This document shows, piece after piece, positions 1 to 7,208 of a stretch of DNA of 19,951 bases. Numbering within the stretch: the stretch's first letter is position 1; every line of letters starts with the position of its first letter. The translations under genes and the position numbers were made by a program. The notes under the pieces are model-generated. The model ran no database searches, was not told the DNA's origin, and saw nothing but the letters and a program-made list of their open reading frames with translations. This DNA is from FLUQ01 sp031551515 (GTDB taxonomy: Bacteria; Desulfobacterota; Desulfovibrionia; Desulfovibrionales; Desulfovibrionaceae): NCBI GenBank assembly GCA_031551515.1, contig JAVBNL010000065.1:1-19951 (forward strand). Direction: 5' to 3'.

Positions 1-753
1 GGCATTCTGGCCGGGCTGCTCGGCATCGGCGGCGGGGTCATTCTTGTGCCCATCCTCGACTTCACCCTGCCCTTCGAGAATATCAACACGACCATCATTC
101 ACCACATGGCGCTCGCCACTTCCATGTCCAGCATCATGTTCACCTCCATATCCAGCACGCGCTCGCACAACAAACGCGGCACCGTGCGCTGGGACATCGT
201 CAAGGACATGGCTCCCGGCCTGCTTATCGGCACGCTCGCGGGAACCTTCGTGGTTTCCGGCATCCCCACCAAACCGCTGAAGGTCATTTTCGCGGTCTTT
301 CTGCTCTATGTTGCCGTGCAGATGTTTCTGGATTTCAAGCCCAAAGCCACGCGCCATTTGCCCGGCAAAATCGGGCTGCTGGCCTTTGCCGTCCTTGTGG
401 GGGTCGTTTCCAGCTTCATCGGCATCGGCGGCGGCTCTCTGATCATTCCGTTCCTGACCATGTGCAACGTGCCCATGATCAACGTCATCGGCGTGTCGGC
501 GGCCATGGGCTTTCCCATTGCCGTGGCGGGCAGCCTCGGGTTTGTGGTCAACGGCCTTTCCGTTCCCAACCTGCCTGAATATTCGCTGGGTTTCGTCTAT
601 CTGCCCGCCCTGGCCGGGCTGGTCGTGGCCAGCATGCTGACCGCGCCCATCGGGGTGAAGCTTTCGCACTCGCTCCCCGTGAAGACCCTGAAACGCGTTT
701 TCGGCTGCGTGCTCGGCGCCATCGCCCTGCGCATGGCCTGGGGCATTTTGTAG
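1..753 (+). CDS. TauE/SafE family anion exporter, first paralogue (5' end outside window)
   Basis: Multi-pass inner-membrane transporter of the TauE/SafE family, whose members export sulfite, sulfonates or related organic anions. The frame is open from base 1 and ends at TAG 751-753, giving about 250 residues. It aligns without gaps to the second paralogue at 2118-2918, and on that basis only about 15 N-terminal residues are missing. The family's glycine-rich repeat motif appears twice: near the start (GLLGIGGGVILVP) and again as FIGIGGGSLIIPF, one per pseudo-symmetric half. Both precede long hydrophobic helices. A terminator hairpin at 840-867 follows, so it is probably the last gene of its transcript. 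The family is clear from sequence; the substrate cannot be read from sequence. Confidence 0.9.
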   Translation, partial: GILAGLLGIGGGVILVPILDFTLPFENINTTIIHHMALATSMSSIMFTSISSTRSHNKRGTVRWDIVKDMAPGLLIGTLAGTFVVSGIPTKPLKVIFAVFLLYVAVQMFLDFKPKATRHLPGKIGLLAFAVLVGVVSSFIGIGGGSLIIPFLTMCNVPMINVIGVSAAMGFPIAVAGSLGFVVNGLSVPNLPEYSLGFVYLPALAGLVVASMLTAPIGVKLSHSLPVKTLKRVFGCVLGAIALRMAWGIL

Positions 754-839
754 GCAAAAAGCGCGGCTGATGCGCCAAGCGCGCCGCCCATATCACATTT
801 GCTGCGAGCATTACAAAATTGATACGCTTTTGTTTTTCC

Positions 840-867
840 GGGCGGCCGACGGCCGCCCGCTTTTTTT
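840..867 (+). terminator. Rho-independent terminator after the first TauE/SafE gene
   Basis: A GC-only stem of seven pairs (GGGCGGC 840-846 with GCCGCCC 852-858) and a 5-base loop are followed by GC and a run of seven T (861-867). It lies 87 bases after the exporter stop and before the sigma-54 promoter of the next gene. Confidence 0.85.
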
Positions 868-872
868 ACTTC

Positions 873-900
873 GCTGCTTTTTCCACAATAAATAAGCAGC
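873..900. promoter_or_regulatory. Inverted repeat, candidate enhancer-binding site for the sigma-54 promoter
   Basis: GCTGCTTTTT (873-882) and AATAAGCAGC (891-900) form an inverted repeat with 9 of 10 positions matching and an 8-base spacer. Its centre is about 80 bases upstream of the start predicted from the sigma-54 element at 940-956. That is a usual distance for an upstream activator site. It has no T-run after it, so it is not an obvious terminator. The activator role is inference. Confidence 0.4.
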
Positions 901-939
901 TTATCCGGACCTGTTTTCCGCCTTCCGCTTGCCGTGCCC

Positions 940-956
940 CTGGTACATGTCTTGCA
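940..956 (+). promoter_or_regulatory. Sigma-54 (RpoN) -24/-12 promoter
   Basis: The sequence CTGGTACATGTCTTGCA fits the consensus YTGGCACGRNNNTTGCW. The invariant GG (942-943) and GC (954-955) are separated by exactly 10 bases, and the -12 box TTGCA is perfect. The -24 box differs by T for C and A for G. The predicted start is near 967, about 28 bases before the ATG at 995, which leaves room for the Shine-Dalgarno at 981-988. Confidence 0.7.
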
Positions 957-994
957 ATTCCAGGAGCATTGTATTCAAAAAAGGGAGTAACCTG

Positions 995-1939
995 ATGAGC
1001 GAAAAAAACTGTTGCGCCTTTCCCCAAAAAATCCGGGTTGTGGACATCACCGGCCGGGACGGCTTTCAGAATGTGAAAGAGTGGATCCCCACGGAAATGA
1101 AGAAAAAGGTGCTGGACCAGCTCGCCGCCGCCGGGGTGGACAAGATGGAAGCCACCAGCTTTGTCAGCCCCAAAGCCATTCCCCAGATGGCGGACGCCGC
1201 CGAAATCGTCGCCCACATGCGGGAAAAGCACCCCAAGGTGGATCTCGTGGTTCTTGCGCCCAACCTCAAGGGTGTGCAAAAAGCCGCCGAGTGCGGGGTG
1301 ACGGAAGTAAGCTATGTGATATCCGTCAGCGCCGCCCACAACAAAGCCAACATCAACCGCACCCACGACGAATCGCTGGCGGACCTCGCCGCCATTGTCG
1401 AAGCCTGCCCCACGGTTTCCATCAACCTGTCCATGTCCACGGTGTTCGGCTGCCCCTTTAACGGCGAAACGCCCATTGACCGCGTGTTGTGGCTGATCGG
1501 CGAAAGCGTGAAGCGCGGCGCCAAAACGGTCACGCTCTGCGACACAATCGGGGTCGCCAACCCCATGCAGGTACGCGACGTGGTCACCTCGGTGCAGAAA
1601 GCTTTCCCCACGCTGGATTTCGCCCTGCACCTGCACGACACCCACGGCATGGGTCTGGCCAACACCTATTCCGCCCTGCAGTGCGGCGTGAAACGCTTTG
1701 AAACCGCCGCCGGCGGGCTTGGCGGCTGCCCCTTCGCGCCGGGCGCGGCGGGCAACACCTCTACCGAAGACATGCTGAACATGCTGCACCGCATGGGCAT
1801 CGCCACCGGCATCAATATCGACAAATACCTGGAAGCGGTCGCAACCGTGCGCGAACACGTCAACCCCGGCATTCCCGGCCGCCTGGCCGCCGCCCGCACG
1901 TACGGGGAATTCTGTTTCTACTCCCTGCCGCACGCCTAA
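995..1939 (+). CDS. HMG-CoA lyase family protein (DRE-TIM metallolyase)
   Basis: Predicted 314-residue cytoplasmic TIM-barrel lyase that would cleave a 3-hydroxy-3-methylglutaryl-CoA-like thioester to acetyl-CoA and an oxo acid. The residues known from human HMG-CoA lyase all have counterparts at a near constant offset: R21 and D22 (GRDGFQN), E52 (MEATSFVSPK), H212 and H214 (LHLHDTHG), catalytic C245 in the signature GGLGGCPFAPGAAGN, and N254. This argues against isopropylmalate or homocitrate synthase. ATG 995 is chosen because AAGGGAGT sits 6 bases upstream. An upstream ATG at 929 would start before the sigma-54 promoter. The gene is monocistronic between two terminators. The exact substrate (HMG-CoA, citramalyl-CoA or similar) is not decided by sequence. 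Confidence 0.88.
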   Translation: MSEKNCCAFPQKIRVVDITGRDGFQNVKEWIPTEMKKKVLDQLAAAGVDKMEATSFVSPKAIPQMADAAEIVAHMREKHPKVDLVVLAPNLKGVQKAAECGVTEVSYVISVSAAHNKANINRTHDESLADLAAIVEACPTVSINLSMSTVFGCPFNGETPIDRVLWLIGESVKRGAKTVTLCDTIGVANPMQVRDVVTSVQKAFPTLDFALHLHDTHGMGLANTYSALQCGVKRFETAAGGLGGCPFAPGAAGNTSTEDMLNMLHRMGIATGINIDKYLEAVATVREHVNPGIPGRLAAARTYGEFCFYSLPHA

Positions 1940-1980
1940 GAGCGCTTTTCAATAAACCTGTGTCCCAAATACAGCGTCAA

Positions 1981-2029
1981 GCGGCCCTTTTTTGCTCCGA
2001 CCGAGCGTAAAAAGGGCCGCCTTCTTCTT
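1981..2029 (+). terminator. Strong terminator after the lyase gene
   Basis: A perfect 12-bp stem (1981-1992 with 2009-2020) is topped by a second 4-bp stem (GCTC 1994-1997 with GAGC 2003-2006) and a 5-base loop. The pyrimidine run CTTCTTCTT (2021-2029) follows. It lies 41 bases after the lyase stop codon. Confidence 0.8.
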
Positions 2030-2117
2030 GATGCGATCGCGCATCAGCCGAACGGCATTGCCATCCGTGCCGGAACCGCGTACTTGTTGCCGCATAACCA
2101 ACCGGGCCGGAGTATGT

Positions 2118-2918
2118 ATGGTCACAGCACTGGGCATCTATATCTTTTTCGGCGCCATCGTCGGTGTGCTGGCGGGCCTTCTGGGCGTGGGCGGCGGGGT
2201 CATTCTCGTGCCCATTCTCGATTTCACCCTGCCCCTGCAGGGCATCAATACGGCCTTCAACCACCACATGGCCATCGCCACATCGCTGGCCAACATCCTC
2301 TTCACCTCCGCCGTCAGCGCGTATTCGCACAACAAGCACGGCACCATACCCTGGAACATCGTGCGCTGCATGACCCCCGGCATTCTGGCGGGATCGTTCG
2401 GCAGCACCTTTATCATCCGTTTCATTCCCGCGGCGCCGCTGAAAATCTTTTTTGCCTGCTTTTTGGCCTACGCCGCCGCGCAAATGCTGATCAACATCAA
2501 GCCCAAAGCTTCGCGCACCCTGCCGGGAACGCCGGGCCTGATTCTGGCCGGCGCGGTCATCGGCCTTCTTTCCGGATTTCTGGGCATCGGCGGCGCCATG
2601 CTGAGCATAACCTTCCTGCTTATGTGCAACGTGCCGCTTATCGCGAGCATCAGCGCTTCCGCCGCGTTCGGCTTCCCCATAGCCGCCGCGGCCGTCATCG
2701 GTTTTGCCCTGAACGGGCAGGCCGTGCCGGATCTGCCGCCGCACACCCTGGGCTTTATTTATCTGCCCGCGCTGGTCGGCCTGATTCTGGCCAGCACGCT
2801 GACCACGCCGCTGGGGACGAAATTGGCGCACACCCTGCCCGTAAAGACCATCAGGCGCTTTTTCGGCGTCTTTCTGGTCTGCATGGCCGTGCGGATGATT
2901 TACACCTGTTTCGCCTGA
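2118..2918 (+). CDS. TauE/SafE family anion exporter, second paralogue
   Basis: A 266-residue multi-pass membrane protein of the sulfite/organic-anion exporter family. The paired motifs GLLGVGGGVILVP (about residues 20-32) and FLGIGGAMLSITF (second half) mark its two repeat halves. By hand, 61 of the first 100 aligned positions are identical to the paralogue ending at 753, with no gaps. This points to gene duplication. ATG 2118 is chosen because GGAG (2109-2112) lies 5 bases upstream and the protein then begins directly with a hydrophobic helix (ALGIYIFFGAIVGVLAGLL). A farther in-frame ATG at 1992 would lie inside the terminator hairpin. The glycosyltransferase gene starts 48 bases downstream on the same strand, so they may be co-transcribed. 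No convincing sigma-70 promoter was recognised in 2030-2117. Confidence 0.9.
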   Translation: MVTALGIYIFFGAIVGVLAGLLGVGGGVILVPILDFTLPLQGINTAFNHHMAIATSLANILFTSAVSAYSHNKHGTIPWNIVRCMTPGILAGSFGSTFIIRFIPAAPLKIFFACFLAYAAAQMLINIKPKASRTLPGTPGLILAGAVIGLLSGFLGIGGAMLSITFLLMCNVPLIASISASAAFGFPIAAAAVIGFALNGQAVPDLPPHTLGFIYLPALVGLILASTLTTPLGTKLAHTLPVKTIRRFFGVFLVCMAVRMIYTCFA

Positions 2919-2966
2919 ATTTGTTTTCTTATGGCCTTCCACCCGGCGATGAGATAAAGAGACCCA

Positions 2967-3869
2967 ATGAACGACCCTTCCGTCACCGTGCTTCTGACCG
3001 TCTGGAACGGCATGCCCTATCTGCGGCAGGCTGTTGAAAGCGTTTTGCGCCAGACCGAGAAAAATTTCACCTTTCTGATTCTCAACAACGGGTCTGAAGA
3101 CGGCACGAAGGAATATCTGGATTCTTTGAACGACCCTCGCCTGGCCATAGAGCACCTGCCCGGAAATATCGGCAGAACGCCCGTATTGAACAAAGCGCTG
3201 GGCATGGTGCGCACCGAATATACCGCCGTGCTGGATGCCGACGACGTGGCGGAACCCGACCGGCTGCAAAAACAGCTGGCCTATCTTGCGGCCAACCCTG
3301 ACGTGGCCCTGGTGGGGAGCGATGTGCTGTATATCGACCGCACCGGCGCGGTGGTGGGTGAAGACAAATTTCCCACGACCCACGAGGCGCTGCGCGACGC
3401 CCTGCCCTTGCACAACCAGTTCGCCCACGCCGCCTGCACATACAAAACAGCCGCCGCGCTTGAAGCGGGCGGCTATCCCTCAAAATTTCCGTATGCTCAG
3501 GATCTTGCCCTGTGGCTGGCTATGATGGTCAAGGGGCACAAAGTCGCCAGCATAGGCGAATTTCTGGCCCGCATCCGGGTGCACCCCGGCCAGGCCACCC
3601 GCAACCTGCAACTTTTGATGACCCGGCGGGCGGATAACCACCACCTGGCCCGGCTGATGCTTTCCGTTCCCGGCCTTGCGCTTTCTTCGCAGCAGGCGGC
3701 GCTGATGCGCAGCGCCGGAGCATTGTGGGGGCTGGGGCACAGAAAAGAAGCGCTCAGCGCGTGCCGTAAAGCGTTTTGCCTCTCGCCCCTGGGTCTTGCC
3801 GTCAATCCCATTCTCTGGCGGCGGCTGCTCTTGGCCATGCGGCGCAGGCTGTTCCCCATACGCGCCTGA
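2967..3869 (+). CDS. Family 2 glycosyltransferase
   Basis: A 300-residue GT-A fold glycosyltransferase. The N-terminal half shows the GT2 pattern: PSVTVLLTVWNGMPYLRQAVESVL (4-27), then NNGSEDGT (40-47), then the metal/nucleotide-sugar DxD-type motif DADD (90-93) followed by EPDRL. No transmembrane segment or signal peptide is evident, so it probably works at the cytoplasmic face on an envelope glycan. The C-terminal third is arginine-rich and helical, with no recognised domain. The Shine-Dalgarno is weak (AAAGAGA before ATG 2967), which fits readthrough or coupling from the exporter gene 48 bases upstream. It converges on the DUF4956 gene with only 9 bases between stop codons. Acceptor and donor sugars are unknown. 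Confidence 0.88.
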   Translation: MNDPSVTVLLTVWNGMPYLRQAVESVLRQTEKNFTFLILNNGSEDGTKEYLDSLNDPRLAIEHLPGNIGRTPVLNKALGMVRTEYTAVLDADDVAEPDRLQKQLAYLAANPDVALVGSDVLYIDRTGAVVGEDKFPTTHEALRDALPLHNQFAHAACTYKTAAALEAGGYPSKFPYAQDLALWLAMMVKGHKVASIGEFLARIRVHPGQATRNLQLLMTRRADNHHLARLMLSVPGLALSSQQAALMRSAGALWGLGHRKEALSACRKAFCLSPLGLAVNPILWRRLLLAMRRRLFPIRA

Positions 3870-3875
3870 GCGCGT
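3860..3875. other. Small hairpin at convergent gene ends
   Basis: ACGCGC (3860-3865) pairs with GCGCGT (3870-3875) around the loop CTGA, which contains the glycosyltransferase stop codon. There is no long T-run on either side, so it is only a weak candidate for a bidirectional terminator. Confidence 0.3.
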
Positions 3876-3878
3876 CCG

Positions 3879-4553
3879 TTAAATAAAGTTTTCGCCGTCG
3901 TGCGAAACCAACGACGAATGCAGCACGCCGTGCACCTGCGACACTCCGTCCATCAATGCCTTTTCTTTATTGGTACGCAGCTCGACGATCATATCGAGCT
4001 TGCTTTTCGTTAGGTTGCGCGACTTCACTTTGTAGTAACTGGCATTGGCCTTAACCAGGTCGATAATCTCGTTTTCGCTCTCCAGGCTCTCCGTATTGAC
4101 GATGAAGAGGTACGAAGCTTTCTTGATGGGCATCAAGTCCAGAACGATGATCGCCACCGTCGCGAAAAGCGAGGTAAACAGGCCGACTTCGTACAGGCCG
4201 GTTCCGCACACGATGCCGATATGCGTGGACCAAAGCAGATACACCATGTCAATGGGATCTTTGATGGCCGTACGGAAACGGATGATGGCCAAAGCGCCGA
4301 TGGTGCCCAGGGTTATGACCAGGTTCGACTGCAGGGCCATGATGATGGTCGCGATAAAATACGGCAGCAGCGCGAGAGAAATGTTGAACTGTTTGGAATA
4401 GAAACTGCGCTTTGATATGTACCGGTAAACAAGAAACTCGTACAGGGCCAGAACCGTAACCATGAGCAACACGGCCACGATATCGTGCGCCACGACCTGT
4501 TTGTTGTGAAAGCCGGCTTTGATATTGGCTAAAATCAGTTCAATGTCGTTCAT
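3879..4553 (-). CDS. DUF4956 family membrane protein
   Basis: A 224-residue integral membrane protein. Hydrophobic segments lie at about residues 25-43, 58-74, 78-91, 103-120 and 122-141, followed by a soluble C-terminal domain of about 80 residues. The block GTIGALAIIRFRTAIKDPIDMVYLLW (83-108) is the hallmark of DUF4956: a small-residue helix followed by the conserved RFRT and D-P-D residues. The start ATG overlaps the stop of the upstream VTC-domain gene by four bases (ATGA), so the two are translationally coupled. Genes of this family are often found next to VTC-domain and CotH genes. A channel or anchoring role for the polymerase partner, by analogy with the small membrane subunits of the yeast VTC complex, is my inference. 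No biochemical function is established to my knowledge. Confidence 0.85.
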   Translation of the reverse strand: MNDIELILANIKAGFHNKQVVAHDIVAVLLMVTVLALYEFLVYRYISKRSFYSKQFNISLALLPYFIATIIMALQSNLVITLGTIGALAIIRFRTAIKDPIDMVYLLWSTHIGIVCGTGLYEVGLFTSLFATVAIIVLDLMPIKKASYLFIVNTESLESENEIIDLVKANASYYKVKSRNLTKSKLDMIVELRTNKEKALMDGVSQVHGVLHSSLVSHDGENFI

Positions 4554-5269
4554 ACAATTCCCCCGCCGTATTGGCGTGCGGCTTTTCTGCCTATATAATA
4601 TTTTGAAAATGTCACCCGTTGCAGGGTGTTCATCTGGACAGCCTGATAAATATAGTGCGGTAATACATCGTTATATTTCAGCTCCAGCAGGTGCAGGCCG
4701 TGATCCAAAACGGGAAAGGTCCGCATGCCGCCCGCCGGGTTCAAAAAATCGCCGGTCTGAAGCGAAGCGCCGATATTTCTGTCCATCGTGACCCGCACGT
4801 CGCCTTGCGGAAAAACGAAGGCCTTGCGCTCATAGCGTATGACCACCTTGGGCTGGAAACACCGCGCGCGGATCTGAATTCCCAGTTCGCGGGGAAGCGG
4901 CGCGTTATCTTCGAACAAAAGCGTATCCACGTCGCCGTCGTGCAGTTTTCGGTACGTCTCCCGGTCGATCCTGCTCGACTTTTTGTTGCATTTCCCGTCC
5001 TGCTTTATCTTCTTCTCCAGCCGGATATACGCCGGGTCGTCGTTATAAATCCGGATGCGGTACTTGTGCCGTTCGCTGATGCCCGCTTCGTTCTCAAGGC
5101 AGCAGCTGTCGAGATGGTCGTCGAAATAAACGCTGCTGACGGTATAACTGCCGCTCACCGAATAGGAATCAAGTTGCATGACGGGCGCGAGGCGGTGCTC
5201 CAGTACCTCGAGCATGCCCGAGCTGCATAGGAACTTGAGCTCGTTTCTGAAAAGCGGTCGGTCGTTCAT
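4550..5269 (-). CDS. VTC domain (polyphosphate polymerase-type) protein
   Basis: A 239-residue protein consisting of a single VTC/triphosphate-tunnel domain. In yeast Vtc4 this domain makes polyphosphate from ATP inside a tunnel of basic and acidic residues. Matching charged strands are visible in order: RNELKF (8-13), RHKYRIRIY (67-75), IRLEKKIK (82-89), KVVIRYERK (141-149), VRVTMDRN (158-165) and LLELKYND (194-201), with a late FSKY (221-224). No transmembrane helix is seen, so membrane attachment would depend on the DUF4956 partner, whose gene overlaps this one by ATGA. The CotH-like gene ends 45 bases upstream. The Shine-Dalgarno GGGA is modest. Polymerase activity is family-based inference; some tunnel enzymes hydrolyse triphosphate instead. 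Confidence 0.85.
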   Translation of the reverse strand: MNDRPLFRNELKFLCSSGMLEVLEHRLAPVMQLDSYSVSGSYTVSSVYFDDHLDSCCLENEAGISERHKYRIRIYNDDPAYIRLEKKIKQDGKCNKKSSRIDRETYRKLHDGDVDTLLFEDNAPLPRELGIQIRARCFQPKVVIRYERKAFVFPQGDVRVTMDRNIGASLQTGDFLNPAGGMRTFPVLDHGLHLLELKYNDVLPHYIYQAVQMNTLQRVTFSKYYIGRKAARQYGGGIV

Positions 5270-5314
5270 GCACTATCCCGGCAGATTGCGAGTATCTCGC
5301 GGCAAAGGCGCATC

Positions 5315-7027
5315 TCAGCGCCCGTCCTTCGCGGCAGCCTGACCGCGCAACGCGGCGACGGCCTCATCCATAAAGGCCAGCCGCTGTTTCACAAATTTCG
5401 AAAACGCGTCCATATTTTCGGCATACCGCGCCGTGGGCCAGCGTTCGCGATTGCGCAGCATGGCCCCCGACCCGAAGATCTCCGCGTCATACGCGGCGAT
5501 TCGCCGGGCGAAGCTTTCATCGGAAAGCGTGCCGTTGCGCAATGCGACGTACCGCTCCAGCGCCCTGGCCCGGGCGTTGAAAAAGTCGCGCTCCACCGCG
5601 CGGCCGGCGGGCATCTCCGCATCAAAACGCAGCGGTTGCGTGGGCGGTTCGCTGAGTTCCGTCAGATACGGGCTGTCTTCTTTCCACAAAAGACCCCAAG
5701 TCTGGTCCATATCCCAAGGCGAAAACGCCATGACATAGCGCGAACCGGTCCATTTTGCAATGTAGCTCATGCCCTTGAGTATATTATCGTAGCCCAGCGT
5801 AAGGTTGACGAACAGCCAGACGTTGATGGCGTTATCCATATCCGCCAGCGCGGCGAACCGCTTCGCGTACACATCGTCAGGGGCACCGAGAACGCCGAGA
5901 TACGTTTCAAGCGGCGCCCATTTGGCGTACGTGGCCCGCGTGTGTTTGGGGTAGAGGATGGAAAAACCGTTGACCTCGTCCCTGTGGATTCTGTTCTTGA
6001 ATACAGCGGAAACAGCGGGCGTGCTGCGGTCCTTGCGGTACAGATAATCGGTTTTCGCCGGGTCGCCCGTGGTTTCAAGCCGCAGCTGCTTGGCGTCCAC
6101 CGGCGGCATCAAGGCGTAAATGCCCTGATACCTGCGGTTGATGAACAGCTCCACAAACTTGGCCTGCGTGCCGTTCATAGCCCCAAGGGTGTTGCCGGCC
6201 GCGCCCATGTCCCACCACAGGTTGTTCGACAAAACGTTGCGTATCTTTTCCGGGTCGTTGTACGGCGCGTATAAAATCCAGTCTTCATCCTTGCGCATGC
6301 CCAAGAGCGAAGTCGGGCTGATGCGTTTGTGGCGGCCAAGGGAAAGATATTTCAGCGACAAGCGGTACGACTTTTGCGGATAGTGCCTGCTGCTGGCCCC
6401 TCGCGTGTGGATGCTCAGCTCGCTTTCAATGACCCGGTGCGACGAGGCGGCGGCATTATTGTCGAACAGCGTCATGTGGGCGGAAAATTTATTCCTGGAA
6501 AAGGACGTATCGCTCAAAATTTCCGGGTGCGGGGTTTCCACGGCGATCAGCGGCAGGGTCGTCACCACGAAGGCGTATTCGGCGTAATGCCGGTCGGTAT
6601 AGATCATGAACCGGTGTTTGCTGTTCTGCGCGATGGAGGTTTCGGATATGGGCGACGCGGCAAAGGCCACGCCGTACCCGCCGTGAACGGCGACCCAGGG
6701 GTCGAAAGCCGCGTTCCCCTTGCCCACGGCGGAATAAAAGTATACGCCCGCCGGCTGGTCGTAAAACAGGCTGTAGTCGTTGAACGTCACGTCTTGCGGC
6801 GTCAGAGAGGCCGGGCTGCGGTCCACCTTTAATTTCGCATACGCCGCGGCGTCCAGAGAAAGGGCGCTGAGCGACCCGGCGCTCTTCCAGGGCGAAAGCG
6901 CCGCGGAAGGAAGCGACGCGAAAAAGTACGCAGCCCCTGCCATGCAGAGGCTGAGCGCCAAAATCAAAACTTTAACGCTTCTGACTGATCGCGGCATGAA
7001 TTTTTCTATGAATATACCAGCGGACAT
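5315..7027 (-). CDS. CotH kinase-family protein, membrane-anchored or exported
   Basis: A 570-residue protein from ATG 7027. Residues about 18-40 (SVKVLILALSLCMAGAAYFF) are a signal peptide or anchor, so the rest should be outside the cytoplasm. CotH landmarks are present: TRGASSRHYPQKSYRLSL (about 208-225), the EDWILYAPYNDPEKIRN block (about 248-264), INRRYQGIY (about 296-304) and FSPWDMDQTWG (about 435-445), whose aspartates correspond to the metal/catalytic segment of CotH kinases. Spore-coat CotH phosphorylates coat proteins with an atypical protein-kinase fold. Nothing here suggests sporulation, so the target is unknown. The first 200 residues are unlike the core CotH domain. The frame stays open upstream to 7225, but that stretch crosses a palindrome and reads as non-protein. 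ATG 6997, ten codons later, is an alternative start; neither has a strong Shine-Dalgarno. Confidence 0.82.
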   Translation of the reverse strand: MSAGIFIEKFMPRSVRSVKVLILALSLCMAGAAYFFASLPSAALSPWKSAGSLSALSLDAAAYAKLKVDRSPASLTPQDVTFNDYSLFYDQPAGVYFYSAVGKGNAAFDPWVAVHGGYGVAFAASPISETSIAQNSKHRFMIYTDRHYAEYAFVVTTLPLIAVETPHPEILSDTSFSRNKFSAHMTLFDNNAAASSHRVIESELSIHTRGASSRHYPQKSYRLSLKYLSLGRHKRISPTSLLGMRKDEDWILYAPYNDPEKIRNVLSNNLWWDMGAAGNTLGAMNGTQAKFVELFINRRYQGIYALMPPVDAKQLRLETTGDPAKTDYLYRKDRSTPAVSAVFKNRIHRDEVNGFSILYPKHTRATYAKWAPLETYLGVLGAPDDVYAKRFAALADMDNAINVWLFVNLTLGYDNILKGMSYIAKWTGSRYVMAFSPWDMDQTWGLLWKEDSPYLTELSEPPTQPLRFDAEMPAGRAVERDFFNARARALERYVALRNGTLSDESFARRIAAYDAEIFGSGAMLRNRERWPTARYAENMDAFSKFVKQRLAFMDEAVAALRGQAAAKDGR

Positions 7028-7074
7028 CACGGTACCGGTGTAAAAAAATAGTGTTCTATCACCCCGTAATTCAG

Positions 7075-7096
7075 GCTGCGCAACCGGTTGCGCAGC
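7075..7096. promoter_or_regulatory. Perfect 22-base palindrome, candidate operator
   Basis: The half-site GCTGCGCAACC is followed immediately by its exact reverse complement. It lies 48 bases upstream of the CotH-like start codon and about 150 bases upstream of mutY, between divergent genes. With no spacer and no T-run it is better suited to a symmetric protein-binding site than to an RNA hairpin terminator. Two GGAATTCA copies (7123-7130 and 7148-7155) lie on the mutY side. Confidence 0.5.
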
Positions 7097-7157
7097 AAGA
7101 TGACAAGCGGCTTGAACGCTACGGAATTCATATTTTTTCGTCAATGAGGAATTCAAC

Positions 7158-7205
7158 ATGGCCCTAATTATCTTGCGCCCGCGCGGCGGGGGATATAAGG
7201 ATTGA
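7158..7205 (+). CDS. Possible 15-residue leader peptide before mutY
   Basis: ATG 7158 follows GAGGA (7146-7150) at a 7-base spacing and encodes 15 residues beginning MALIILRP, ending at TGA 7203. This is a better initiation site than that of mutY itself. Its last codons (AAG GAT) contain a Shine-Dalgarno-like AAGGAT for the next tiny frame. It is supported only by position and ribosome-binding site, and TATAAG at 7194-7199 could instead be a promoter -10 box. Confidence 0.22.
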   Translation: MALIILRPRGGGYKD

Positions 7206-7208
7206 TCC

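Noticed and set aside
866..1933. Minus-strand frame of 355 codons opposite the lyase gene
   Set aside because: The plus-strand lyase has a complete set of catalytic residues and a ribosome-binding site. The antisense product has low-complexity Gly/His/Val composition and no family.
2030..2045. Small hairpin GATGCG/CGCATC after the lyase terminator
   Set aside because: Six-base arms with a four-base loop and no T-run. Too short to assign a role beside the much stronger terminator just upstream.
1977..3428. Long minus-strand frame of 483 codons
   Set aside because: It is antisense to the second TauE/SafE gene and the glycosyltransferase gene, is rich in Gly/Gln/His/Arg with no recognisable domain, and is explained by GC-rich third codon positions.
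3646..3664. Sigma-54-like GG-N10-GC match inside the glycosyltransferase gene
   Set aside because: It lies within coding sequence, lacks the TTGCA -12 box, and no gene starts just downstream; expected by chance in GC-rich DNA.
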